Positions 32,208 through 40,474 of a stretch of 59,954 nucleotides of DNA are shown piece by piece. This stretch comes from Burkholderiaceae bacterium. GTDB lineage: Bacteria; Pseudomonadota; Gammaproteobacteria; Burkholderiales; Burkholderiaceae. Location: the NCBI GenBank assembly GCA_028871175.1, contig JAGWNU010000003.1:1-59954 (forward strand), read 5' to 3'. Both the position numbers and the translations under genes were made by a program. Numbering within the stretch: position 1 is the stretch's first letter; every line of letters begins with the position of its first letter. The notes beneath the pieces were generated by a model that was not told the DNA's origin, did not search any database, and saw only the letters and a list, made by a program, of their open reading frames with translations.

Positions 32208-32869
32208 TGAGGTACGTCACGATGGATGAGGCCAATGTCTGCGCGTCATGCAACCAGGCAGGGCGCGAGTGATTGGCGGCGAGGTGACCGGACTTGCGTA
32301 GGCTGGCATGCCGAGTACATGCATGCCGGGTACGGAGCGGACAGGCCGCCGGTCTGGATGGTCATGGGCTGCGTGGCCCAGGCAGATTCGGGTGTACGCC
32401 CGACGGGTAGCCGATGGAATGTAGCGATTGCGTGTTCGGCACCCGACCCGATCATTTCGATGAACGGGTAAAGACCGCGTATGGTAACAGCTTCCGCATG
32501 CGGCTGCCTGGCCGTCGAATCCCGGCGTTGGCACCGTGCACCCCCTTGCGAGCCTCAACGCAATCAAGCCTGGACGACCGTCCTTTCCCTGCGCGCAGGC
32601 GCTGCGGCTCATGCGCCACCTGAGCGCCACGAGTCGGGCGACGAAGCGCCTGGAAGGTCATGTGAATGGACTGCTGCCCCGACTTTTTTTCGTAATTCGT
32701 TGACACGGTGTCACAAAGCCTGTAGAACCCGTCCCGCAGGATCTTCAAGCAGTGACTCCGATGTTCTGGGGTGCCACACCAAGCGGCGCCTCCTTTGCTC
32801 CATGTTTCTTCCTTGATTGTCGTGCCTGCTGAGCACAAGGCTCATGCAGAACTTTTGAGGATATCCAAC
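32208..32869. other. Long region upstream of cspA
   Basis: About 660 bp without a supported gene. The right part contains the cspA promoter and its leader of about 135 nt; the left 480 bp shows no motif I can defend apart from a T-run at 32684-32690. Confidence 0.55.
32700..32728 (+). promoter_or_regulatory. Sigma70 promoter of cspA
   Basis: TTGACA (32700-32705), 17 bp spacer, TAGAAC (32723-32728). It predicts a start near 32735 and a 5' leader of about 135 nt, of the kind that controls cold-shock mRNA stability and translation. Confidence 0.7.
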
Positions 32870-33073
32870 ATGGAAACCGGCACAGTTAAGTGGTTCAACG
32901 ACTCCAAGGGCTTCGGCTTCATCTCCCCTGACGCAGGCGGCAGCGACCTGTTCGCGCACTTCTCTGAAGTGCAGGGCAGCGGGTTCAAGTCCCTGCAAGA
33001 GGGACAGAAGGTTCGCTACGTCACCGGCGTAGGCCAGAAGGGCCCGGTCGCGACCAAGATCGAAGCTGTCTGA
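32870..33073 (+). CDS. cspA: Cold-shock domain protein
   Basis: 67 residues from the ATG at 32870 ([20 protein letters not shown]). RNP1 (KGFGFISP) and RNP2-like (DLFAHFSEV) motifs are intact. The protein is a single-stranded RNA/DNA-binding chaperone. A TTTTGAGGA site lies upstream of the start, a long leader precedes it and an intrinsic terminator follows 22 bp after the stop, so it is monocistronic. Several paralogues are normal in these genomes, so cspA is a family label. Confidence 0.96.
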   Translation: METGTVKWFNDSKGFGFISPDAGGSDLFAHFSEVQGSGFKSLQEGQKVRYVTGVGQKGPVATKIEAV

Positions 33074-33094
33074 TCGCTCTGGTCCGCATAGAAG

Positions 33095-33120
33095 AAACCC
33101 CGCCATGCGGGGTTTTTTTT
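33095..33120 (+). terminator. cspA terminator
   Basis: AAACCCCGC-CAT-GCGGGGTTT followed by further T residues (eight or more in all). Confidence 0.93.
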
Positions 33121-33254
33121 CGTGCTGCTCGCGCCGCGGTTGTCGCAGCCGCCGCGCCTCTCGATCCTGGCACACGCGCCCGATGTGACAAGGCCCGCTC
33201 TGGAGGCGGGCCTTGTGTGTGGTGCAGTGCCCGCCGCGCGGGCCGGCCAGGCGA

Positions 33255-34601
33255 TCAGGCCGATCCGTCCGCGCCGCCCTCAGCTTCACGCTCTTCGCGC
33301 TCTTCACGCGGCAGCGTCAGCATGCCGGTGTTGTACACGTACTCATACACCTCGCCATACCGGCCCCATTCAATGCCGATCTTGAGCACGCGCTCGGCTT
33401 CCTCGGCCTTCAGGTAGGCCTCCAGCTCGCGCAGGACCTGCTCTTCGCGGATCTCGCCATCCTCATTGGCGTCCAGCTCCGCACGGATGTGGGCGGCCAG
33501 TGCCACGCGCTCCAGCAGCTTCTGGCCGAACAGCACCTTGCGCTCGGGCGGCTCGGTTTCCATGTAGGTCTTGCCGAACGGGGTGACGATGATGTCGCCG
33601 CGCTCGATGGTGGCGAGCTGCAGCAGGGCCAGCGCCTCGCAGGCGGGCAGCAGGTCGTCGTCGGTCACGCCGGCTTCTTCGGCCAGGTGCGGCAGGTCGG
33701 CGCGGCCGTTGAAAGGGGCTTCGACCAGCAGGTCGAGAATGGCCTCCATCTGGCCGATTTCCGCCTCGGGCAGGCGGTAGGCGAGCTGCTGCGCGGCAGG
33801 TTCTGCGCCCACATAGATGCCCACGCGCTCGGGCGAGGTCATCAGGCCATAGACCTCGTCGATCAGGTTGCGCACGGCGGCCGAATCACGGTTGCGCGGG
33901 CGCGGGAACGGCACGCGCACCTCGGCGCGGATGCGCCCGGGATCGCTCGACAGGATGACGATGCGGTCCGCCATCATCACCGCCTCTTCGATGTTGTGCG
34001 AGACGATCAGGATGGCCTTGATGTTGGTGCGGCGGTCTTCCCACAGGTCGAGCATTTCGTCGCGCAGGTTCTCGCCGGTGAGCACGTCCAGCGCGGAGAA
34101 TGCCTCGTCCATCAGCAGCAGGTCCGGCTCGGTGACGAGCGCACGCGCAATGCCCACGCGCTGGCGCATGCCGCCGGAAAGCTCGCGCGGGAGGGCGCTG
34201 TTGAAGCCCGACAGGCCGATCAGGTCGATGGCCTGCTCGGCACGTTCTTCGCGCTCGGCCTTGCCCACGCCTTGCGCTTCCAGGCCCAGCTCCACGTTCT
34301 GCTGCACGGTCAGCCACGGAAACAGGGCGAACGACTGGAACACCATCGCGATGCCCTGCACGGGGCCGGTGTATTCGCGCCCGCGGAACAGCACCTGGCC
34401 ACGGTCGGCACGCACCAGGCCTGCCATGATGCGCAGCAGCGTCGATTTGCCCGAGCCTGATTTGCCAAGCATGGCAACGATCTCGCCCTCGCGCAGGTTG
34501 AGGTCCACGCCTTCGAGCACGGCACGGTCGGTGTGGTCTGCGGTGCGGAAGATTTTCGAGACGCCGCGCAGCTCGATGACGGATTCGGCGTTGGTGGCCA
34601 T
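33255..34601 (-). CDS. Nitrate/sulfonate-type ABC ATPase with AAA-associated domain
   Basis: 448 residues from the ATG at 34601 (MATNAESVIELRGVSK). The ATPase domain has Walker A GKSGSGKST (46-54), signature LSGGMRQRVG and Walker B LLLMDEAFSALD. The C-terminal part (about 300-430) is the AAA-associated domain (LPEAEIGQMEAILDLLVEAP, then FGKTYMETEPPERKVLFGQK) typical of one subgroup of this transporter class. The tail is Glu/Arg-rich. It powers import through the two-domain permease encoded 31 bp upstream. Confidence 0.92.
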   Translation of the reverse strand: MATNAESVIELRGVSKIFRTADHTDRAVLEGVDLNLREGEIVAMLGKSGSGKSTLLRIMAGLVRADRGQVLFRGREYTGPVQGIAMVFQSFALFPWLTVQQNVELGLEAQGVGKAEREERAEQAIDLIGLSGFNSALPRELSGGMRQRVGIARALVTEPDLLLMDEAFSALDVLTGENLRDEMLDLWEDRRTNIKAILIVSHNIEEAVMMADRIVILSSDPGRIRAEVRVPFPRPRNRDSAAVRNLIDEVYGLMTSPERVGIYVGAEPAAQQLAYRLPEAEIGQMEAILDLLVEAPFNGRADLPHLAEEAGVTDDDLLPACEALALLQLATIERGDIIVTPFGKTYMETEPPERKVLFGQKLLERVALAAHIRAELDANEDGEIREEQVLRELEAYLKAEEAERVLKIGIEWGRYGEVYEYVYNTGMLTLPREEREEREAEGGADGSA

Positions 34602-34632
34602 GGTGTGTTCTCTGCTGAAAATAGTCGTCGCC

Positions 34633-36402
34633 TTAGAGGCGGGTGCGCTCTTGCGCGATGTCGTATAGGCGGTTCCAGAGCAGCCGGTTAAAGCCAACCA
34701 CAAAGAGGCTCATCACGGCAATGCCGAGTGCGATGCGCGGGAAATCGCCCTTGGCCGTCATCTCGGCGATGTAGCTGCCCAGCCCCGTGGCCACCAGCGT
34801 GCGGTCGCCCCATGACACGTATTCGGACACGATGCTGGCATTCCAGGAACCGCCGGCGGCCGTCACCAGACCCGTCAGCAGGTTCGGGAACACCGCCGGA
34901 ATCAGGAACCGCTTCCACATCAGCCAGCCCCGCAGGCCGAAATTGCGGGCGGCGAGCTTGAGCTCGGTCGGGATGCCCGACGCACCGGCAATCACGTTGA
35001 ACAGGATGTACCACTGGGTACCGAAGATCATCAGCGGGCTCAGCCAGATCTCGGGGTTGAGCGCAAAGCGCGCGATGAGCATCACCGCCAGCGGGAACAT
35101 CAGGTTGGCCGGAAACGCCGCCAGGAATTGCGCCACCGGCTGAGCGATGCGCGCCACGTTCGGATTCAGGCCGATGCGGATGCCGATCGGCACCCATACC
35201 AGCGCAGCCAGCGCAATCAGCAGGATCACCCGCACCATGGTCAGGCAGCCCAGCCAGAACACGTGACCCACCTCGGCCCAGCCCACCTCCGAGCGCACGA
35301 ACTGCAGCACCTGCGCGACCGCCACCAGGGCGGCCAGGACGATGATGACATCCGCCACGCGGTGCGACCACGGGAACCGTGCAAAGCTGTGGCCGCCGCT
35401 GGCGGTTGGCCGCGTCCGCTCGGCGCCCCAGGCCAGCGTCCGCTCCGCCAGCGCGGCGGTGCGGTCGAGCAGGGCCTTGACCCATTCGGAGCGGCGCAGC
35501 AGGTCCAGCAGCCACGATTGCGGCTCCCGCTCGGAAGACATCGCATCGAAACGAAAACGGTCTGCCCAGGCAATCAGCGGGCGGAACAGCAACTGGTCGT
35601 ACAGCAGGATGCCGATCAGCATGGCCAGGATGGCCCAGCCGATGGCCGGCAGGTTCTGATGCTGGATCGCCAGGGAGATATACGAACCGATGCCCGGCAG
35701 CTTGATGTCGTGGCCCGACACCGAGATGGCTTCCGAGGCCACCACGAAGAACCAGCCGCCCGACATCGACATCATCATGTTCCACAGCAGGCCCGGCATG
35801 GCGAAGGGCACTTCCAGCCGCCAGAAGCGCTGCCACTTGGACAGGCGGAACACCGTGGCCGCCTCTTCCAGGTCGGTCGGGATGGTCCGAAACGATTGAT
35901 AGAGCGAAAACGCCATGTTCCACGCCTGCGACGTGAAGATGGCGAAGATGGCTGCGCATTCCACGCCGACCAGGCTGCCCGGAAACAATGCAATGAAGCC
36001 CGTGACGGTAATCGACAGGAAACCGAGCACCGGAATCGACTGCAGGATGTCCAGCGCCGGCACCATCACCTTCTCGGCCGTGCGGTTCTTGGAGGCAATG
36101 GCCGCGAATGCAAACGAAAACACCAGCGACGCCCCCAGCGCCAGCAGCATGCGGATGCTGGTGCGCAGCAGGTAATAGGGCAGCTCGGCGACGTCGAGAC
36201 TCACGTCCAGCGGCTCGCCGGGCGTGTAGGGCACGTTCATCTGCTTGGCGGCATACGCCACGAGCACGATGGCAGCCAGAATGATCGGCAGCAGGGCCAG
36301 GTCGAACCGGTTGGGCGGCGCCGTCAACAGGTGGCCGAAATTGACGCCCAGGCTGTTACCAAAGCGGCCCCGGAAGGTGGTTTCGTTGTCGTTCTGCTGC
36401 AT
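34633..36402 (-). CDS. Double-domain ABC permease (nitrate/sulfonate type)
   Basis: 589 residues from the ATG at 36402 (MQQNDNETTFRGRFG). Two binding-protein-dependent permease domains are joined in one chain: the first includes DILQSIPVLGFLSI and EAATVFRLSKWQRFWRLEVP, the second AQPVAQFLAAFPANLMFPLA and ELKLAARNFGLRGWLMWKRF. These EAA-type loops contact the ATPase. The product can form the membrane channel alone. No substrate-binding protein is adjacent, so the ligand (anion, sulfonate or other) is unknown. Cotranscribed with the ATPase. Confidence 0.92.
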   Translation of the reverse strand: MQQNDNETTFRGRFGNSLGVNFGHLLTAPPNRFDLALLPIILAAIVLVAYAAKQMNVPYTPGEPLDVSLDVAELPYYLLRTSIRMLLALGASLVFSFAFAAIASKNRTAEKVMVPALDILQSIPVLGFLSITVTGFIALFPGSLVGVECAAIFAIFTSQAWNMAFSLYQSFRTIPTDLEEAATVFRLSKWQRFWRLEVPFAMPGLLWNMMMSMSGGWFFVVASEAISVSGHDIKLPGIGSYISLAIQHQNLPAIGWAILAMLIGILLYDQLLFRPLIAWADRFRFDAMSSEREPQSWLLDLLRRSEWVKALLDRTAALAERTLAWGAERTRPTASGGHSFARFPWSHRVADVIIVLAALVAVAQVLQFVRSEVGWAEVGHVFWLGCLTMVRVILLIALAALVWVPIGIRIGLNPNVARIAQPVAQFLAAFPANLMFPLAVMLIARFALNPEIWLSPLMIFGTQWYILFNVIAGASGIPTELKLAARNFGLRGWLMWKRFLIPAVFPNLLTGLVTAAGGSWNASIVSEYVSWGDRTLVATGLGSYIAEMTAKGDFPRIALGIAVMSLFVVGFNRLLWNRLYDIAQERTRL

Positions 36403-36582
36403 TGTGGATAACCGGGACGGAAATCGCTGACGGAAATCGCGCGGGCAAAAAATCGGCGCGTCACGTGGCGTGCATGGGCTGGGAGAAACACTTTCGCAAG
36501 CGTTGCTTGGCACCCGGCGGTAAGCCGCCTAGTTTACCCTGCATAGCGTCACACCTCGCCTTGCGGTTGTCAGTCTGACGGC

Positions 36583-36603
36583 GTCACATTCCAGAAATGT
36601 GAC
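36583..36603. promoter_or_regulatory. Palindrome GTCACATT-N5-AATGTGAC
   Basis: Perfect 8-bp arms separated by CCAGA in the divergent spacer between the permease and acylphosphatase genes. Another GCGTCACA half occurs 36 bp upstream. The TGTGA-type halves resemble CRP/FNR-family sites, but the spacing differs. Regulator unknown. Confidence 0.5.
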
Positions 36604-36671
36604 AGAGATGCGACAACGCCGGCCTGTCATGATTTGCCCAACACATTGCCCGCCGATTGCCCGGAGCCGCC

Positions 36672-36959
36672 ATGGCCGTCCTCTGTCAAGTGATCGTCAC
36701 CGTACAGGGCCGCGTGCAGGGCGTCGGCTACCGTGCTGCGTGCGCGAGCCGCGCACGGGCGCTCGGGCTGCGCGGCTGGGTCCGCAATCGCAGCGATGGC
36801 GCGGTCGAAGCCTTCCTGGCGGGCCCGGAAACCGTGGTGCTGCGCATGCGCGAATGGATGTGGGAAGGCCCAGACAGTGCGCTGGTCACGCAGCTCGACG
36901 TGTTCAGCGCCGATGACGAAGCGATGCCGCCGGGCTTCGAGGTGCGGGCGACGTTCTAG
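36672..36959 (+). CDS. acyP: Acylphosphatase
   Basis: 95 residues from the ATG at 36672, which has GGAG six bases upstream. The family motif is complete: VQGRVQGVGYRAACASRARA with the phosphate-binding Arg, then GLRGWVRNRSDGAVEAFLAG with the catalytic Asn (VRN). It hydrolyses acyl phosphates such as acetyl or carbamoyl phosphate in the cytoplasm. It converges on ppk2 with a 30 bp gap. Confidence 0.95.
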   Translation: MAVLCQVIVTVQGRVQGVGYRAACASRARALGLRGWVRNRSDGAVEAFLAGPETVVLRMREWMWEGPDSALVTQLDVFSADDEAMPPGFEVRATF

Positions 36960-36989
36960 CCCGACTTCCGCGGGCCGCTTCCGAATCGC

Positions 36990-37892
36990 TCAGTAGCGGT
37001 TCGGGACGATCATGGATTCCGCGACCGGGTGACGGATGTACTCCGCGTGGTGCACTCGCTCGGGCAGCACGACGGGCGGATGCGGTACCGGGTGATACGG
37101 CACCTGGCCAAGCAGATGGTGGATGCAGTTCAGGCGGGCGCGCTTCTTGTCATCGGCCAGCACCACCCACCACGGCGATTCGGGGATGTGCGAGCGCTCG
37201 AGCATCGCCTCCTTGACGCGTGTGTAGTCTTCCCAGCGGCGCCGGCTTTCCAGATCCATCGGGCTGAGCTTCCATTGCTTGAGCGGGTCGTCGATGCGGC
37301 TCTGGAATCGCACCTCCTGCGCCTCGTCCGTCACCGAGAACCAGTATTTGACGATCTGGATGCCGGAGCGCACGAGCATCTTTTCGAACTCCGGCACGGA
37401 GCGGAAGAATTCTTCGTATTCCTCGTCGGTGCAGAAGCCCATCACGCGTTCGACGCCGGCGCGGTTGTACCAGCTGCGGTCGAACAGGACGATCTCGCCG
37501 GCAGCGGGCAGATGGGCCACGTAGCGCTGGAAATACCACTGCGTACGTTCACGGTTGGTGGGCGCGGGCAGCGCAGCGACGCGGCAGACGCGTGGGTTCA
37601 GGCGCTGCGTGATGCGCTTGATGGCGCCACCCTTGCCGGCGGCGTCGCGCCCTTCAAAGATCACCACCAGCCGATGGCCGGTCTCGATCACCCAGTCCTG
37701 CAGCTTGACCAGCTCGCCCTGCAGGCGGAACAGCTCGCGGAAGTACATGCGCCGCGTATCGCGCGCTTCCTGGCTGATGGCCGCCTCGCCCTCCGCGAGG
37801 CGGTCGTCGATTTCCATTTCCAGCTCCTCGTCCAGCGTGTCGAGGAGGTCTTCCTGCAGACGGGCCTGCCGCTGCGCGTCGCGTTCGCTCAT
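36990..37892 (-). CDS. ppk2: Polyphosphate kinase 2 (PPK2)
   Basis: 300 residues. The phosphate-binding loop is GRDAAGKGGAIKRI (about 80-93), the second motif FDRSWYNRAGVERVMGF and the lid region KQWKLSPMDLESRRRWEDYT. The enzyme uses polyphosphate to phosphorylate nucleoside mono- or diphosphates. The sequence fits the common one-domain PPK2 group. Acylphosphatase next to it is also a phosphate-metabolism enzyme, though convergent. GGAGCAGG precedes the start. Confidence 0.95.
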   Translation of the reverse strand: MSERDAQRQARLQEDLLDTLDEELEMEIDDRLAEGEAAISQEARDTRRMYFRELFRLQGELVKLQDWVIETGHRLVVIFEGRDAAGKGGAIKRITQRLNPRVCRVAALPAPTNRERTQWYFQRYVAHLPAAGEIVLFDRSWYNRAGVERVMGFCTDEEYEEFFRSVPEFEKMLVRSGIQIVKYWFSVTDEAQEVRFQSRIDDPLKQWKLSPMDLESRRRWEDYTRVKEAMLERSHIPESPWWVVLADDKKRARLNCIHHLLGQVPYHPVPHPPVVLPERVHHAEYIRHPVAESMIVPNRY

Positions 37893-38015
37893 GGTGTCCT
37901 GCTCCTGCCGATCGGCGTGCCGCGCGCGGGCGGCACGGTCAAACTGTACGCCCGTCTAGGTAACACCGGCATGTGGCAAGGGGGTGACATGGCCGGCAGG
38001 CGCCGTCACGGCACG

Positions 38016-38873
38016 TCAGCTCGATTCGCCCTCGAGCGTGAACCGCGCGCCGTTGTCCTGGGCGAGCAGGCGCACGAGCGTGGGCATGGCTTCCTGCAGT
38101 TGCGCCTTGAGCGTCCACGGCGGGTTGACGACGAACATGCCGCTGCCGTGCAGGCCCAGCCCGCCGGCCACAGGTTGCTTGACGGTCAGCGTCACGTGCA
38201 CCCAGTCGGTCAGCCCCAGTTGCTTCAGGCGCACCGGTAACTGCACCGATTCGCGCCGCTGCACCTGTGGATACCAGACTGCGTACATGCCGGTCGGGAA
38301 CCGCTGGAGGCCATCCTGCAGGGCCTGCACGGTGCGTGCGTAGTCCTGCTTGTCTTCGAACGAGGGATCGATCAGCACCACGGCGCGGCGCGGCGGCGGC
38401 GGCAGGATCGCCTTGATGCCGGCAAAGCCGTCGCCGTCGTAGAGCATGACCTTGCGACCGGCGCCGCGGAAGTTGTTCGACAGTACCTTGATCTCGGTGC
38501 TGTGCAGCTCGAACAGGCGCAGGCGGTCGGCATCGCGCAGCATCTGCCACGCCAGCCACGGCGAGCCGGGGTAGTGTCGCAGTTGCCCGTTCGGGTTCAG
38601 CTCTCGCACCTGGTCGAGATACGCGTCGAGCAGCGGGGGCAGCGTCTCGCCGTTGGCAGCCGCGCGCCACAGCAGGCCGATGCCGGTGTCGAACTCGGCC
38701 TTCTTCTGCGCCCATTCGTGGTCCAGTGCGTAGAGGCCGGCACCGGCGTGCGTGTCGATGTACCAGAACGGCTTGTCCTTCTGCGTGAGGTAATCGAGCA
38801 TCTGCACAAGCACGGCGTGCTTGAGGACATCGGCGTGATTGCCGGCGTGGAAGGCGTGACGGTAACTGAGCAT
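38016..38873 (-). CDS. rlmJ: 23S rRNA (adenine-2030-N6)-methyltransferase RlmJ
   Basis: 285 residues. The N-terminus MLSYRHAFHAGNHADVLKHA is the family hallmark. The SAM-binding segment is YIDTHAGAGLYAL and the catalytic motif IV is LIDPSFEDKQDY in the DPxF form. RlmJ methylates A2030 of 23S rRNA. Length equals the E. coli enzyme's (about 280). Confidence 0.95.
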   Translation of the reverse strand: MLSYRHAFHAGNHADVLKHAVLVQMLDYLTQKDKPFWYIDTHAGAGLYALDHEWAQKKAEFDTGIGLLWRAAANGETLPPLLDAYLDQVRELNPNGQLRHYPGSPWLAWQMLRDADRLRLFELHSTEIKVLSNNFRGAGRKVMLYDGDGFAGIKAILPPPPRRAVVLIDPSFEDKQDYARTVQALQDGLQRFPTGMYAVWYPQVQRRESVQLPVRLKQLGLTDWVHVTLTVKQPVAGGLGLHGSGMFVVNPPWTLKAQLQEAMPTLVRLLAQDNGARFTLEGESS

Positions 38874-38933
38874 CGGCGGGCCATGTGCGCCTGAGAGCGC
38901 AGGCGCGCGCGGAAGAACGGATAGGCGCGAATC

Positions 38934-40367
38934 CTACCACCGCGCGGCGTGCGTCCCCAGAGGCACGGCGGGCAGCGTCCAGCGCGGTGGGGTATCGGAC
39001 AGCTGTCCGGCGTGGCGCAAGGCCGTGAGCGTGCCGAAGCCCGATGGCGCCGTTTCGAGGTACGCACCGATGTCTTCGTAGTGCGGGTCGGCCGCATCGA
39101 AGCCACGATCGAGACGACCCAAGCCGCGCAGCCAGTGCGCCGTCTGCGCGAGCGACACTCGCACGTGCCAGCTGCCGCCCTCCGTCATGCGACGTGCAAG
39201 CGCCGTCATGGCACCGGCGGCCATCAGGTAGCCCGCGCCGTGATCCAGCGCCTGCGCGGGCAGCGGGCGCGGCTTGGCATCGCTGGCCGCTTGCGCTTCG
39301 GCCCAGTTGAAACCGCTGGCGGTCTGCACGAGCGAATCGAAGCCTCGGCGATTGGCCCAGGGGCCGTCATAGCCGTATGCGCACAGGCTCACGTAGACGA
39401 TGCCAGGGCGCAGCGCGGCAACCTGCTCGGGACCAAACTCCAACGCAGCCAGGCCACCGGGCCGATAGCCCTGCACGAAGATATCGGCGTCGCGCAGCAG
39501 CGTGCGGAGTTGGTCGGCACCGGCCGCATCGCGCAAGTCGAGCTGCGCAGAGCGCTTGCCACGGCCGGTGTCGATCACCAGCGGTGGGATGGCGGGCAGA
39601 TGCGGCGCCGTAACGAGCAGCACATCCGCCCCATGCGCTGCGAGCGTCCGGCCGCAGACGGGCCCCGCAATCACGCGCGTGAGATCCAGCACGCGCACGC
39701 CCGAGAGCGGCCGCCCATCGGCATGCGCCGGCAGCGGCTGCGATGGCGCATCACCAATGCGTTCGATCGTCATCAGCGGCTGCGCCGCCACGGCAATGCC
39801 TTGCGGGTGCGCGTCCCACTCTTCAAACGTGCGCGCAGCGGTGACGACCATGCCCGCCTGCGCGGCCGCCTCTTCAAACGCTTCGGCCTGCCATTGGTTC
39901 AACGCGGTGGCTACAGCGGCCCGGTCATACGCGCAGCCGAGCAGCTTCAGCACACCGTCGCGGTGATGCGCAAAGTTGGTGTGCAGGCGCACCCAGCGGC
40001 CATCACCGCAGCGATAGAGCCCGGCGATCTTGTCCCACGGTTCGGGCGGTAACTGGCCATCAACACGGAAGTAACGCTCGGAGCGAAATTCCAGCGCGGC
40101 GTGGTGCATGTCGACCGATACGGTCTGCTGCCGCCCGCTGCGCAACGTGTCGACCTGCGCGGCTGCCAGCGCGGCTGCGGCAATGGTGCTCTGCGCCAGC
40201 GTGCCCACGGCAAACGACGACGGCAGCGCCGGCTCGGCGCCCGTGAGCGTGGCGCGCGACAGCACATCGACCGGCTGGCCGAGCACGCTCCATAACTGGC
40301 TCAGTGCGCCGGTGGGGCTGACAGTCTGCATGGAAGGATCAACCACATCAGCAACGGGTGACGGCAT
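38934..40367 (-). CDS. CaiB/BaiF class III CoA-transferase family protein
   Basis: 477 residues from the ATG at 40367 (GGAG six bases upstream) or 487 from 40397. The C-terminal half carries the family core: LSGVRVLDLTRVIAGPVCGR, GRGKRSAQLDLRD, ADIFVQGYRPGGLAALEFGP and YDGPWANRRGFDSLVQTASG. The N-terminal half is also CoA-transferase-like, so it resembles a degenerate double-domain protein. The substrate is unknown. It is divergent from a citrate-synthase-like gene with a DNA-binding domain, which probably regulates or works with it. Confidence 0.87.
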   Translation of the reverse strand: MPSPVADVVDPSMQTVSPTGALSQLWSVLGQPVDVLSRATLTGAEPALPSSFAVGTLAQSTIAAAALAAAQVDTLRSGRQQTVSVDMHHAALEFRSERYFRVDGQLPPEPWDKIAGLYRCGDGRWVRLHTNFAHHRDGVLKLLGCAYDRAAVATALNQWQAEAFEEAAAQAGMVVTAARTFEEWDAHPQGIAVAAQPLMTIERIGDAPSQPLPAHADGRPLSGVRVLDLTRVIAGPVCGRTLAAHGADVLLVTAPHLPAIPPLVIDTGRGKRSAQLDLRDAAGADQLRTLLRDADIFVQGYRPGGLAALEFGPEQVAALRPGIVYVSLCAYGYDGPWANRRGFDSLVQTASGFNWAEAQAASDAKPRPLPAQALDHGAGYLMAAGAMTALARRMTEGGSWHVRVSLAQTAHWLRGLGRLDRGFDAADPHYEDIGAYLETAPSGFGTLTALRHAGQLSDTPPRWTLPAVPLGTHAARW

Positions 40368-40420
40368 GGCGGGGCTCCGCGAGCGAGGTGCGCCCATTAC
40401 AGTCCTGTGCGGCCGATAGC

Positions 40421-40432
40421 GTCAACATTGAC
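40421..40432. promoter_or_regulatory. Small palindrome in CoA-transferase/citrate synthase spacer
   Basis: GTCAA-CA-TTGAC, perfect five-base arms, between the two divergent genes; a related TGATCAAC follows. A plausible site for the HTH of the adjacent citrate-synthase-like protein. Confidence 0.4.
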
Positions 40433-40474
40433 TAGACTGATCAACCTCGATTGCCGCCCACCGCATCCGGCCTG

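Noticed and set aside
33188-33216. AAGGCCCGC/GCGGGCCTT hairpin as a terminator of the ABC operon
   Set aside because: Strong stem but no T-run on either strand; kept out of the terminator list.
35128-36411. 427-codon plus-strand frame over the ABC permease
   Set aside because: Antisense shadow of a well-supported double permease; no ribosome site and unnatural composition.
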